Positions 1-10,431 are shown, counted from the stretch's first letter. The stretch is 64,000 nucleotides of DNA from Mesostigma viride (GCA_009746045.1 RPFO01000079.1:1506785-1570784); one strand, 5' to 3'. Numbers and translations: made by a program. The notes: generated by a model not told the origin, from the letters alone.

Positions 1-268
1 GCCACAGAGCCAGTCATTTGCCCCCTTCATACGACTGTGTGAACTGGATCTAGCTGGAAAGAGTGCTCAGTATGCCCCGGTTGACAGCAGTCAGCACGGC
101 AACTAGGGAAACGGCAGCTGGAAAACGCATCTCCACGCTATCCACTTGTAAGCCTTGACCGGAGTTATCTGACGGCTCCCGGCTCGTGGTGACTCAGCTC
201 CGGCGTGTGCGGGACCGCCATAGCTGAACGGGGTTTCGGTTTACCAGCCGACGGGTGTTTGAGCCAAA
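1..268 (+). other. 5' flank and leader of the pyruvate dehydrogenase gene
   Basis: No coding sequence is supported here. The stretch precedes the ATG at 269 and must hold the 5' UTR and proximal promoter of the downstream gene. I see no convincing TATA box or other named element. Overlapping open frames on the minus strand are antisense shadows of exon 1. Confidence 0.5.
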
Positions 269-3211
269 ATGTCGTCCGTCTCGACGGTCCCCCTCGTCCA
301 GGGCGCAGCCTTGAAGGCCTCGAGCGTGACCAAGCCTAGCCAATGTCGTGCTTCGGCCTACGCAAAGCCCGCACCGGCGGCGTGCAGGCCGCTGCGGAGC
401 ACGTCGTTCTTGGGGCAACGCGTTGTTGCCAATGTGACCGCTCGGGCGCAGGCCGAAAGGCCGAAAGCAGCCCGCTTTCAACCAGTTCAGTGCGTGGCAA
501 CCAAGAAGATGACCAACCCTTACGTAAGTACTCCATTCCAAAATTTGAATTCTCTCGTTGGGGCGCCCCCTCTTCTTGATAGGGGGCTATTAATTTCTTG
601 CGAACGTTATCGCTCGATTTTTTCAAAATTTTCTTCCGTTGTGCTGGATGCAGTCGTATAGTCGTACAATTCGACGCAGAGTCAGGATTTTATATTCCAG
701 CGTGCGATTTTGCTGAGGCGTCCCACTGTCCCTGCTGCGCTTCCTTGCTCCTGCGCTACCTCCAGAACATCACCCGTGAGGAGGGCCTTATGTATTACGA
801 GGACATGGTCCTCGGACGCGAATTCGAGGACATGTGCGCCCAGATGTACTACCGCGGTAAGATGTTCGGGTTCGTCCACCTGTACAGCGGGCAGGAGGCG
901 GTGTCCACCGGCATCATCAAGGCGATGCGCGACGATGACTACGTGTGCAGCACGTACCGCGACCACGTGCACGCTCTCAGCAAAAAGATCTCGGCGCGCG
1001 AGATCATGGCGGAGCTGTACGGCAAGGCGACGGGCGTGTGCAAGGGCATGGGTGGCTCGATGCACATGTTCTCCAAGCCACACAACTTTCTCGGCGGGTT
1101 TGCCTTCATTGGGGAGGGCATCCCGATCGCCACCGGCGCTGCCATGACGGTCAACTACAACCGCCGCGCGCTCGGCCAGAAGGACGCGGACCAGGTCGTC
1201 GCCTGCTTCTTTGGTGACGGCACTGCCAACAACGGCGCCTTCTTTGAGTGCCTGAACATGGCCGCCCTTTGGAAGCTGCCTATCCTCTTTGTGGTGGAGA
1301 ACAACCTGTGGGCCATCGGCATGTCACACCTGCGTGCGACATCGGTCCCCGAGATCCACAAGAAGGGCCCTGCGTTCGGCATGCCGGGCGTGTTTGTGGA
1401 TGGCATGGATGTGCTGGCGGTCAACAAGGTGGCCAGGGAGGCCATCGCGCGCGCACGTGCCGGCGAGGGCCCTACCCTCATTGAGTGCGAGACGTACCGA
1501 TTCCGTGGACACTCGCTCGCCGACCCCGACGAGCTGCGGTCAAAGGGTGGGTACCCTGGTGTGGCATGGTGGCTAGTTGTTGGGACTCGCTTGCGTGTGC
1601 TAGTAGTATGGAATCTGACCTGTGACCTGTGGAATATGATCTCTAAAGAAGAGGGCACTCTCTTGCGTGTGCTAGGAAATATGGAATCTGAGCTGAACAT
1701 TTGGAACCTGATCTCCAAATAAGTGGGCCCGCCCTCACGAAGCCTGGCGTGCTTATTTGGTTTCTGGCTTGTCTTCTTGTACACGCTGGTTTATCCGCTG
1801 GTTTGCCCTCCCCAAGGAGCAACCAGGTGCCTCGCAGACCGGGCTTGCCTGCTGCCTCGCTCCTTCTCTCAGCTTGTGTAGCAATGGCAGTAGATCGGCA
1901 AGATCCTGTGCTATTGCTTGTGGGCGCATAGGATTTTTGGATTATTTGCGGGTATGTCAAGGGGCATATGGGTACGGCAGGCTCCATGCCCGCTCCTGCT
2001 GGCATTTGTTCCGCCCGTGATCGCGCCGTTGATAAGCTATATGTGAGCTGCAGTGCCATGTCTCATGTCGTGTCAATAGTCTGGGGGCTGAGGCACGCGT
2101 GCACAGCGGTCCTGCCCATGTCGTACCATCGACCACGCCTGCTTGGCCCTCAATGAGCTGGAAACTTGCACCAGTTGCTGTGGGGCAGGTCTCATAGGTT
2201 GGTTTGTTGTGGTGTCTACCGCACATCGCCGGGGGCAGCCGATGGGCCCCAGCCTGGCCCACGCTTTTCTCCGCATCATGGTCTTGGCATCCGACACCCA
2301 CATTGTCAGCACGCGTACACGCCCACATTGTCACCGCATTTGCTGCTTGTTCGTGCGCTTCCTGTCTCGATTGAAGTTGGGCCAGGCTGCGCTTATTTCC
2401 ATGGGGCATGTGTCTTCGCTACACCTTGTATGCAAGGACTTTGGTGTGGGGGGGAGGGGGGGAGGGCAGGTGCGCCCTCTTCATAGGGCCAATCAATTTG
2501 TGGGAACATGTGGACACAGGGCAAGCGTTTTCTATGGGGCTATGCATGCATGGGTCCTTGTTTGTGTGATAGGGGCCTGCGCGCCCACAGTTGCGTGCTC
2601 CAGTGTGCGTGCCCGCCTGAACCTTGGCATACTGCCCACCTGCCCGCTTGTGATGGCACGCGAATGCGCTGACTCCTTCCTCCTGCATGTGTGCTCGCGC
2701 GCTGTGGCCTGTTCTTTGTGCTGGCGCTCTTGTTATTTGTGCTGGCCTATCGTTTCCTTGTGCTGGCGCTCTTGTACATTGTGATGGCCTATCGTTTTAG
2801 TTGGCCTATTGTTTGTGCATTTGCCCACTAGTGCTGACGTTTGCTTGCTGCCCGTTTTCCCGCTTGTGCTGCCGTCCACGCTCTATCCTATACGTTCTTG
2901 TTCTGGCTCCCACAGAGGAGAAGGAGAGCTACGCCAAGCGCGACCCGATCCCCCAGCTGCGCAAGTACCTGCTCGAGTACGGCCTGGTGACGGAGGCCGA
3001 CCTGGACGCGATCCACAAGAAGGTGATGGACGTGGTGGAGGACAGCTGCGAGTTTGCAGACGAGAGCCCCTTCCCGGAGATCAGCCAGATCTGGGACTAT
3101 GTCTTCCCGGACCCCAAGGGATTCGGCAAGGACAAGGATGGCAACTGGAAGATCGACAAGTTCCCCGGCATCCGCCCGATCGATCTCAAGAACGGCAAGT
3201 ACCGCATGTGA
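269..3211 (+). CDS. Plastid pyruvate dehydrogenase E1 component, alpha subunit (3 exons)
   Basis: The product decarboxylates pyruvate with thiamine diphosphate, as the E1 alpha subunit of the plastid complex that supplies acetyl-CoA for fatty acid synthesis. Exons are 269-523, 766-1546 and 2916-3211, all with GT-AG introns; the joined CDS is 1332 nt, 443 residues. The first ~75 residues are rich in Ser, Ala, Lys and Arg and lack acids, as in a chloroplast transit peptide. The mature part starts near [18 protein letters not shown]. It contains [23 protein letters not shown], the thiamine diphosphate motif GDG (residues 235-237) to NN (264-265), and [15 protein letters not shown]. Exon 3 encodes the usual C-terminal helices and ends KNGKYRM. 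The intron 2 phase is fixed because only the join SK+[11 protein letters not shown] keeps the family's DPDELR-x-EEK spacing. The E1 beta partner is not in the window. The family call is firm; plastid location is inferred from the presequence. Confidence 0.95.
1547..2915 (+). repeat. Intron 2 of the E1 alpha gene, with short tandem duplications
   Basis: This 1369-bp intron begins GTGGGT and ends CACAG. Near its start a segment of about 80 bp (about 1570-1640, sharing CTTGCGTGTGCTAG and TATGGAATCTGA) is repeated at about 1655-1720. Near 2715-2795 a unit containing TTGTGCTGGCGCTCTTGT is repeated, with related TGGCCTATCGTTT segments. No transposon or gene is seen inside. Open frames crossing it are read-through. 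Confidence 0.7.
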
Positions 3212-3980
3212 GCTGGGACGGGCGAGTACCGCATGGGAGAGAAGAGGGCTGGCGCAGGCCATAGGAAGACAAGATATGGCACCACCTGCAGCACGCGGCT
3301 TGACGGGCTTGTTGCCGCTCCTGGATGGGCTCCGATTGTTTGAGCACGAGCAATGAAGGCCTGGGGGATTTTTTTGCCACGGGTAGGGTGGCGTCCTTCC
3401 CGCCCGCATGGCTTCTTGCGGCGTGGGGGAAGGATGCCCTGAGAAGTCACATTGGGAGGCGGCGATGTCATGTTGCTGAACGGCTTTTTTTCAATTTTTG
3501 AGATGATTGTCTTTCATTGGCACGTGTGTGGCAATGTCTGCCACGATGATTTGCTCACACATATGGACGCGCTGCCAGATGTGGCATCGCGTGCGCGTAG
3601 ATGGGAAGGATGGAGCGAAGCTTGCATGTGCGATGCCGACCGCTGGTCAGGCCCTCTGACTAGCGGTTTTGTCTATAGAATTATGCAGTTGCACAAGCAG
3701 CGTGGCAACTTGCACGCATGTATGCAGCGCTTGCAGTAGATGAGGACACAAAGCATGTCTGATACAGTGGACATTACAAGTATTGCGAATTTTCTGTTGT
3801 TAGGGCCCATGTAACATCAAGCGATTGAAAAGGGAAAGGATTTCTAAAAATGGATTCGTAATAAACTATCCAATAAATTCATTTAGACAACGTACTAGCA
3901 TCATTTCATCAATCAGGCATCGTATTAAGCTCGGTTTCTAATGCCTACCCCCATGTTATTATTGTACGAGCCACGAGGTA
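3212..3980 (+). other. 3' flank of the E1 alpha gene
   Basis: This non-coding stretch follows the TGA at 3209-3211. It should contain the 3' UTR. A TGTAAC at about 3810 could be a green-algal type polyadenylation signal, but this is only suggestive. No gene is supported. Confidence 0.4.
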
Positions 3981-4113
3981 GCCATGGCTGACGGGCGGAG
4001 CTCATAAGTTTTCCGTTTGGGCTCCATGCAAATTTTGGTGCGACTATCACAATCGCTTCGTCTTTCTAAGACGCACATGCCCGCTGATATATTTTCCCGA
4101 AGCTATCACGCAA

Positions 4114-4447
4114 TATCAAGGAGACAACCAGCGCAGGCCAGAAATCGGGAGAATCGCGCAATATTATTACGAGCAAACGCTCCTCCACGCAACGCAGCCT
4201 GCATGCATGGCGGCTGCGCTGAGACCTGAATATACGTCTGCAGCTTCGCCCTCAGGCCTGGAAGGCAGCGGTGCATGCCACTAGTCAGGCACTGGTGGTT
4301 GCCCAGGCCCCTCCCGGGCTCGCCTCGCCATCGGCATCGCCTGAGCCCGAACGCAGTTGCCCTGATGAACCTTACTGGGCCGAGGTCGCCTTTGGCGTCA
4401 ACTCCTATCAAGGAGACAACCAGCGCAGGCCAGAAATCGGGAGAATC
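4114..4447 (+). repeat. Pair of perfect 42-bp direct repeats, 292 bp apart
   Basis: Positions 4114-4155 and 4406-4447 carry the same 42 bases, beginning TATCAAGGAGACAACC and ending CGGGAGAATC. Related stretches occur on the other strand near 17090-17125 and 29112-29150, so the motif belongs to a dispersed family. The ~250 bp between the two copies have no recognised coding content. Confidence 0.8.
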
Positions 4448-4955
4448 CGGACCATGGTAGCTCGAGCCTGCCGTTATCTTGTCCGCGTGTTCGAGTCGTT
4501 CAGGATGATGAATATTAATGGGGATGGAAATGTGTAGCCTTGTGCATTGACATTATTCTGCTTTGGCACGCCGCAAAGGTGAAAACCATTTGCGTTCAGT
4601 GCCGGTCCATGGCCACGGAAAACGCCATCTGCAGATGAATCCAGGCCGGAATCGATCTGGGGACCTCTCGCACCAACGTTTGCTGACTATAGGACGGACG
4701 TCTCCTGATCCTAAGGCATCGCCAGCTGACACCTACAGTCCAACCGCAAAAGTTCTCCTTTCCGGGGAGTGATGCAAGCCATTCGGATTTTGCACTAGAT
4801 AAATCATTCGAGATCTGTGTGTGTAGGAGTACTTTTATTGAAATTATGGCTGGCTTACGTGTAGAGCGACTAGATGACCTAGACGGTGGGGCCGGAAACA
4901 GCTTGCTTGATCAGGGCGTGTGTTTCGAGCCTAACTGGCCGGGAGTGTCTAGTGG
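4406..4955 (+). repeat. Dispersed repeat family R, copy 1 (with an insertion)
   Basis: This stretch matches, in inverted orientation, the region about 16810-17125. Shared landmarks include GGAGACAACCAGCGCAGGCC, GCTCGAGCCTGCCGTTATCT, TAGCCTTGTGCATTGA, ATGGCTGGCTTACGTGT and GTGTGTTTCGAGCCT. In copy 2, GCATTGAT is followed almost directly by TTATGGCTGG. Here about 280 bp (4558-4836) intervene, so copy 1 carries an insertion. No protein is recognised. The family is unidentified. Confidence 0.75.
4558..4836 (-). mobile_element. Insertion with a tRNA-like segment, possible SINE
   Basis: This block is absent from the homologous repeat near 16970, so it looks like an insertion. Read on the minus strand, 4710-4640 resembles the 3' half of a tRNA: AGAGGTCCCCAG followed by ATCGATTCCGG, close to a T-arm/B-box. 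A weaker A-box-like TATAGTCAGC lies upstream. A complete cloverleaf could not be formed by eye, and target duplications are not clear. A chance resemblance is possible. Confidence 0.35.
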
Positions 4956-6540
4956 TGAGCACCTAGTAGACTCCTATGGCTCTGGAACTAAAAACCGTCA
5001 GCCTTCATGGACGATGTGTTTTTCGGCACGCACGCGTCGCTTGTTGAACTGTGCACGCACCTCTTCCGCCAAAACCGAGGCCATATGCCAAACGGCGCCT
5101 CGGTCTCTTGCCTCACTGTCGACGACCTGCCACGCTTGACTCGCCCCCCGGCTTCAGCGCCTCGCCCTCTGCTCCCTCCTCAGGCGCAACGAAGCCAAGA
5201 TCTGGGCCCCCCCTCCCACCGTCGCGACCGACACCATCATTCGCACTTAAGAAGGGCCTCATTAACCCAGGCGGCCTTCGAGCAGCACGTGACCCCCCTC
5301 GCTGCAGATGTGGCAGCCATGGAAGGCACGCTGGCTGCCGATCTTCACCTCCTCTCCACCACCGCCACCACCACCGCCGCCTCCAAGCTCCTCGCCTGCG
5401 CCGCCACCACCACCGCCATCACCGCATGGAGCTCCTCGACATCGACAAGCTTGCGCCTCGATCGATCGATCGACAAGGGCCTCAAGGATAATAACGCCAT
5501 CGCCGGTCATCGAGTGCCTGCAAAACACCGCAGGCCTCACCGCCCAGGCGGTGAAGGATCGACATTGCCGCCTGGCCAGCCCCCGGCTGGCCCAGCCGGC
5601 GATCCACATCGCACCCAAACCTCAGCTAGTGGGCAGCCATGCTGATTAGCCAGTAGCCACACCACCACCACCACCACCTCCGCCATCGCCGCTCAGCTCA
5701 AGCGCAGCAGACGCTTGACCTTCGTGAGTGAGGAGGCCGAGCTCGACAAGCGTGCGCAGCCACAACGTCATCGTCAAGCACTTCGACCTGCTGGAAGGTG
5801 AGGACTCCAAGAAGCCGTTCGGCAGAGGCGTTTGATGACAAAATCCTTGCCCCCATGGCCCTCATGGGCAAGCTCCGGCTGGTCGAGGTCCTCCGCCTGC
5901 CCCGCTCGCGCCGGGGTAAGGCGGGACCACCCCCGCTGCTGCTCACCTTTGAGTACTTGGCGGACTAGCTCGAGCTTCTGTTCCTCATGCAAGCGTCGCA
6001 AGTGGCTCGTGAGGACTCCCTACAAGCTGGACGACGACTTGACCCTGACGCAGCAACAACGGCGACGTACGGGAGAAATGACCGACCTACCTCGAGCTCC
6101 GGCAGACAGCGGCAGCTGGAAAGAAGCCGGTTTCTTGGAGGGGGGCGGTCAGGCTATGTCAACCACAATCCCTGGCAGGCGTGCGCATTAACTTTGGTTG
6201 ATCAGCGAGTGGTTATCGTTGGTCATATTGTGTGGCACCTTAGAAGCCAAGTGGCAAAAGGTTTCCGCACAATATTAACCTAACTATGGTGTACGTCCGT
6301 CTCCATGTGGTCCGCGCCACGTACCCGAAAGAACGCACCACTATATACTGCGTGAGCGGTGATCGTCCTCCATCGCAGTCTTATGCCGGGGGCCCGGGCC
6401 GCTGCCCCTCTCCTGGCGGCATCCTTGATCATGGTAGCAATGTCAGCCTGCTTCGCCACAGCTGGCAGCATCTATTGATAGCTTATAGCTATAGGGAGGC
6501 GGGAGCGGTTGCCGGTGCTGCAGGCCGCGGGGCGGCCATC

Positions 6541-6600
6541 AATTAATTAATTAATTAATTAATTAATTAATTAATTAATTAATTAATTAATTAATTAATT
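6541..6600. repeat. (AATT)15 tract at the left edge of the tyrosine-recombinase retrotransposon
   Basis: Sixty bases of perfect AATT repeat end exactly where the retrotransposon begins at 6601. A shorter AATT run continues at 11990 beyond the element's other end. The two together are the split target. They probably belonged to the (TTAA)n tail of the LINE-like copy at 11990-12940. Confidence 0.9.
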
Positions 6601-6732
6601 CTATTAACCGTGGAACTCCAGGGTAACCAGACTCTTTATTAAAACAATAAGTAGAGCACATCGGGAAGTGGCCCTCAACTGGCCATCCTTACCCATGGGA
6701 ACACTTTATGTCCAAAAAGGCTAGCCTTACCC
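6601..6732 (-). repeat. Split direct repeat B2 (outer copy)
   Basis: These 132 bp are identical to 7147-7278. On the + strand the repeat starts CTATTAACCGTGG and ends CTAGCCTTACCC. It forms the 3' terminus of the element and touches the (AATT)15 target tract. Confidence 0.95.
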
Positions 6733-6765
6733 CCAAACAGGCAACACACAGGGAGGGCGGGTGGG

Positions 6766-7146
6766 AAAACAAAAGAGACCGCCATGAGCTAGGTGAGCAA
6801 GCTTTTATCGTGTTTCAAGGCCAACGGCTCTCTACCAACGGCCAGATCCGGCAACGGCCTCTAAACAGTTTTAGCCGTCAAGTTTTACTTCAGATATTGC
6901 CTGTTGCAAACCCGTCCGCAATCACAGATCTGCTAGGAGAACCTAGACGCAAAAATCCGTCGTCAAGGTACTCAGCACACCGTCAAGGTATGGGCCGCAA
7001 CAATTAGGCCATATCTTCCGTAATACTCGTACACTAGAAGCCTAATCAACCTTATTACGATCACATCACCCAGCTCTATTTCACCTAGCATCAGCGGCTC
7101 CCCTTCCGTATCACTATAAAGAAACTATGTTCAGAGAACCCCGATT
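6766..7146 (-). repeat. Split direct repeat A2 (inner copy)
   Basis: These 381 bp are identical to A1 at 11609-11989. It directly abuts B1 at 7146/7147, so this internal junction has the form expected of a circular end-to-end joint of the element. A small open frame inside it is repeated in A1 and is not a gene. Confidence 0.95.
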
Positions 7147-7278
7147 CTATTAACCGTGGAACTCCAGGGTAACCAGACTCTTTATTAAAACAATAAGTAG
7201 AGCACATCGGGAAGTGGCCCTCAACTGGCCATCCTTACCCATGGGAACACTTTATGTCCAAAAAGGCTAGCCTTACCC
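7147..7278 (-). repeat. Split direct repeat B1 (inner copy)
   Basis: These 132 bp are identical to B2. B1 follows the tyrosine recombinase ORF on the element's sense strand, 76 bp past its stop. Confidence 0.95.
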
Positions 7279-7354
7279 TTACATCCCTCCCTGGCGACCC
7301 AAGCCAGGGGCAAAACAAAAACCGGTGGACGCATAAGACAAGAATGAAGGGAAC

Positions 7355-8191
7355 TTAAGAGGAAGGCAGAGAAAAGACGCTCCGCCAAATGCGCGGGGGG
7401 CAGGCGGCGATAGCCCGAACCAGGGCGTCAGGAAGGGTGAGGGCCAAGCTCCGGTGCAATCCCACATAGTGGGCGACAGTTTTGCTGCTGCGCCAGCGAC
7501 CCCGATGCTGAATATCAGCCATGCTGCGCTGCCGCAAAAAATCATAGGTAGCCCCCCCATGCCGCAGCCCGTGAATGGTAAACACCGTGTCGACCCCCAA
7601 AGCTTGCGTGGCCTGATGCCAAACCCGGCTGAACTGGGCATAATCGTAAGGGAACACCCGCTCCCAGGCCGCCTTGCCACGCATACAAGCCCGCAAGAGG
7701 GTCTCAGTCATGACATCCTCGATCACCACAGACTGCACCTCCCCCTTAGCCGTCTTAGCTGACATCAACAACAAGGCGCCCCGCTGCGAACCCCGCAACC
7801 GAACATCAGGCTGCAAGCGCACATGGCCGACCAACAGGTTGAGCGCCTCCGATACCCGCAGGTATTGTTGGAAAATAACGATGACCATCATAGCCGCACG
7901 AGGCTGCCGCTGGAGCACCATAGTACAAGCAAGCGCAAACGCAGCCTCCCATGGAATGGGGGGGGGGCACGAGGGGGTGCCAACGTGCGCCAGCCAGCCA
8001 AAACACTTCGTGCCAAGGCCCAATCCCGCACCTCCCGGGGGAAGTACAAATTCAGGCCCATAAGCGCATTGACACACAACTGGCGGCTGTAACACCGTGA
8101 GTGCGCCCAAGCGACATACTCGCAATAGTATTCCTCTATCGTCAAGCCGCGCAACAAGCTGCCAACCCGACCCCGCCGGCTCGCCCACCAT
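7355..8191 (-). CDS. Tyrosine recombinase (integrase) of the retrotransposon, frame-shifted from pol
   Basis: This is the enzyme that would insert the circular DNA copy. Conserved residues are visible: the first Arg in YLRVSEALNL (about 7855), HGLRHGG giving the H-x-x-R box (about 7556-7570), a His/Arg stretch IQHRGRWRSS, and the nucleophilic Tyr in VAHYVG (about 7467). The first ~90 residues of this frame are out-of-frame sequence. The N-terminal SAM-like arm (AWWASRRGR, EEYYCEYVAWAHSR) is encoded in the pol frame upstream. The two frames meet at a run of ten Gs on the + strand (7958-7967). A one-base slip there would fuse RT-RNase H to the recombinase. The 837-nt open frame ends TAG/TGA-free up to 7355. 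The catalytic set is complete, so the domain call is strong. Confidence 0.88.
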   Translation of the reverse strand: MVGEPAGSGWQLVARLDDRGILLRVCRLGALTVLQPPVVCQCAYGPEFVLPPGGAGLGLGTKCFGWLAHVGTPSCPPPIPWEAAFALACTMVLQRQPRAAMMVIVIFQQYLRVSEALNLLVGHVRLQPDVRLRGSQRGALLLMSAKTAKGEVQSVVIEDVMTETLLRACMRGKAAWERVFPYDYAQFSRVWHQATQALGVDTVFTIHGLRHGGATYDFLRQRSMADIQHRGRWRSSKTVAHYVGLHRSLALTLPDALVRAIAACPPRIWRSVFSLPSS

Positions 8192-10431
8192 GCGAAAAAG
8201 GACCTAAGACCCCGATGGTAAACCATCAAAGTAGCCGGCTTCACCTTGCCCTCAAGAAGGGTCAAGTAGCTAGCGCCAAGCCGAGGCCCGGGATTGGGAT
8301 GAACACCCTCGCGAGTCAAATCGCGGACCCACCCGGCCACCGAGGCAGCCATGGAAAGCCCCCGCGAAGGCCCATCCGCAGGCTGAAGCTCACTTGGCGT
8401 CCAGACCCATTGTGAGCGGCTGCCGGTGACCAACGTAAGAGCGCACAACCGGCGGCATTGCTTGTTTAACCGGTAAGAAGAGGAACGCCCTTTAGCCAAG
8501 CAGCCCAAAGCGGCAGTGGAGTCCACTAACCTCACCACCCGCTTACCCCATGTTCCGAGGTTCCGGGCCGAGCGCTCCACCCCCTTCACAGCGGCCCGCA
8601 CTTCCTTCTCGTTGATGTGCATGGTCGAATCGCGCCAGCGACTCTTGATCCCGACGCGCCATCGCCCGTGGATGATGGCTTTTTCCGCGGCCTTGGTCAA
8701 GGGTCTAGGCCCGGCATACATGGCCTCACCTGGGGTGAGGAGGGTTGGGTAACCCCGCACCTCCCGGGCCCGAGCTAATTCCGTCACCTCAGCTGGGGCC
8801 ATCTCAGCGTAGACAACCCCCTGCCCAAAACTAGACGCATCCGAGGCCACCACCACCGGAGCCAGGGCAGCCCCCCGGTCCACACGGAGCATGGGGGCCA
8901 ACGCCATGGCACACTCGAGCTCATCGCGCACACCTTGCCACAAAGGTCGCGTTCGCTGGCCCCACCCCTTGAGGTTGATGAACTTAAAACTCTGCTGCCA
9001 TATGGACAAGCAAGTGCGGCTGAGCATCTGCAGCCACACCCACCGGCCCACGACGGCCGCCAGCGCCTCAGCGGTAGCGCGTCCCCTCTCGAGGAGTACA
9101 CGAGTGTGCGCAACCACAAGGGTGAGCTGCTTAGCTGTCGGCTCCAACACCCCATCCCGCCGGTGAACAACACCCAGAGCTTCTAGCTCGTCCTCCCCCT
9201 CCGGGCTAGCCATGATCGTCTTGTCCTTGGAGGGCACAAGGTTGTTAGGCGCGTACCCGTCTTCAATAGCACTCGCGATTAAGCGATTCACCGCCTCGCA
9301 CGTGCGCCCATTGCTGACCACCAGGTCATCAATAGTGATGGATACCATAGGGGCAGGGGGGTCCTCAAGGTCGATTTGCATCTCCCTCGTGCTCTCCTCC
9401 TTGTACTCGATGGCTAGGGCGGTTGGGTTACCCCATGCATTCCGAAGCACGGTCAGCTCCCCTACACTTGTGAGGCGGTTCACCTGCCGTCTAGGATCCA
9501 AAGCGCCCGTGGCATAGAGGACCATCTCATGGATGGCTTCCCCTAGCGCTACAGCGTGGGAGTGCCCCATGGCCAGCACTTTCAGCACTGGCCACACCCT
9601 CCTCCGCCGCCCCGGCAGCCCGACATCGGTGGACCACACATCAGGTAGCCCTTGATAATCCCACCACCACTCCGGCACTTGGATGGTATAGTAATACGAG
9701 ACCAGATCGCTCTTGGCCGTGTAGCACCGACCCTTGATATAGACCTCCGAGTATATGCCCAGGTGGGGTAACACCGTCTTAGGGGGGTCCACCCACAGTG
9801 CGTTCCCCAACTTCTTATTCACAATGAGCCTTAACTCCCCCACTCCTTTGGCCACCCCAAAACATCCGTCTACCCACTTTGGCCGCGTCTCTCGGAACTC
9901 CACCATCCCCACGTCCGCTGCCCTCCCCATCAACTTGCCCCACTCCGCCATGGTGCACCCTCGGCTGGGGGCAGGTACATTCCAATACCTCGCACTGGCA
10001 GCCACCTCCGGCTTGATGCAGTTGGCTTCGCTCGCGTACACCTCTCGCCAACTAGGTCGTAGCGCCAGCAAATCCAGCAGCTTCGCCTTTCCTGCCACCT
10101 CGCGCTTCGGCAGACTCACCCGCTCCGCCACAAGTTGTTCATACTTATTACATTTCCCATAGATTAGATCACTTCCTTCTGCGGGGCCTGTCGCAACGCC
10201 GGTTACGCGGCGACTGTACCACTCGCAGTGCTTCTTGACCCTTTTCAGGGCCTCCGCCGTTCCTCTGGAGCACGCGCCTCCAGATTTAGGCGGAGGGTCT
10301 GCCCCCCCGTGCCATAGCCAATTCAACCACGTAATCACCTTGTGTTGTAGAGTGAAGGTCCGGCGGCGGCGAGTTGCACGCTGGCGTCTGCGTGCTGACC
10401 TCACTCTCCCCCACGTAGTGCTTAGAGGCAT
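7888..10431 (-). CDS. Reverse transcriptase-RNase H polyprotein of the retrotransposon, with the N-terminal arm of the recombinase
   Basis: The frame is open from 10869, but the part above 10431 overlaps the gag-like ORF and reads as its shadow. The ATG at 10431 (MPLSTTWGRVRS), 48 bp after the gag stop, is the likelier start. Reverse transcriptase motifs appear in order: GELRLIVNKKLG, AKSDLVSYYYTIQV (motif A Asp), AMGHSHAVALGEAIHE (motif B), VSITIDDLVVSN (motif C, IDD in place of the commoner YVDD or YIDD, about 9325-9333) and NNLVPSKDKT. RNase H follows with VVASDASSFGQGVV, INEKEVRA, LVDSTAALG and WTPSELQPADGPSR, supplying the acidic set. A 2A-like REGVHPNPGP lies next at about 8285-8314. 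The recombinase N-terminal region follows until the frame runs out past the G10 tract. Architecture and neighbours fit DIRS-order elements. Confidence 0.9.
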   Translation of the reverse strand: MPLSTTWGRVRSARRRQRATRRRRTFTLQHKVITWLNWLWHGGADPPPKSGGACSRGTAEALKRVKKHCEWYSRRVTGVATGPAEGSDLIYGKCNKYEQLVAERVSLPKREVAGKAKLLDLLALRPSWREVYASEANCIKPEVAASARYWNVPAPSRGCTMAEWGKLMGRAADVGMVEFRETRPKWVDGCFGVAKGVGELRLIVNKKLGNALWVDPPKTVLPHLGIYSEVYIKGRCYTAKSDLVSYYYTIQVPEWWWDYQGLPDVWSTDVGLPGRRRRVWPVLKVLAMGHSHAVALGEAIHEMVLYATGALDPRRQVNRLTSVGELTVLRNAWGNPTALAIEYKEESTREMQIDLEDPPAPMVSITIDDLVVSNGRTCEAVNRLIASAIEDGYAPNNLVPSKDKTIMASPEGEDELEALGVVHRRDGVLEPTAKQLTLVVAHTRVLLERGRATAEALAAVVGRWVWLQMLSRTCLSIWQQSFKFINLKGWGQRTRPLWQGVRDELECAMALAPMLRVDRGAALAPVVVASDASSFGQGVVYAEMAPAEVTELARAREVRGYPTLLTPGEAMYAGPRPLTKAAEKAIIHGRWRVGIKSRWRDSTMHINEKEVRAAVKGVERSARNLGTWGKRVVRLVDSTAALGCLAKGRSSSYRLNKQCRRLCALTLVTGSRSQWVWTPSELQPADGPSRGLSMAASVAGWVRDLTREGVHPNPGPRLGASYLTLLEGKVKPATLMVYHRGLRSFFAWWASRRGRVGSLLRGLTIEEYYCEYVAWAHSRCYSRQLCVNALMGLNLYFPREVRDWALARSVLAGWRTLAPPRAPPPFHGRLRLRLLVLWCSSGSLVRL

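Larger units (their letters stand above)
3984..6200 (+). pseudogene. Decayed copy of an ORF1-only LINE-like element, interrupted by other repeats
   Basis: The left end (ATGGCTGACGGGCGGAG, then AAGACGCACATGCCCGC further on) resembles the left end of the better copy near 19560 (ATGGCTGACGGCGGAG, CAGACGCACACGCCAG). The 5020-6170 part contains Ala/Thr-rich and charged fragments in several frames. One, PPPLLLTFEYLAD near 5930, matches PPPVLLTFPSPED in the copy at 20.9 kb, so this is the same ORF1 with many frameshifts. Between the two parts (about 4114-4955) other repeats have been inserted. It is not coding now. The boundaries are approximate. Confidence 0.55.

Noticed and set aside
598-1722. A single-exon reading of the E1 alpha protein starting at 598 and ending at 1722
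   Set aside because: The first ~55 and last ~60 codons are intron sequence. The spliced model gives the expected N and C termini.
5007-5649. Ala/Pro-rich open frames at 5.0-5.6 kb as a host gene
   Set aside because: The region matches the decayed ORF1 of the LINE-like family in changing frames, with no conserved domain.
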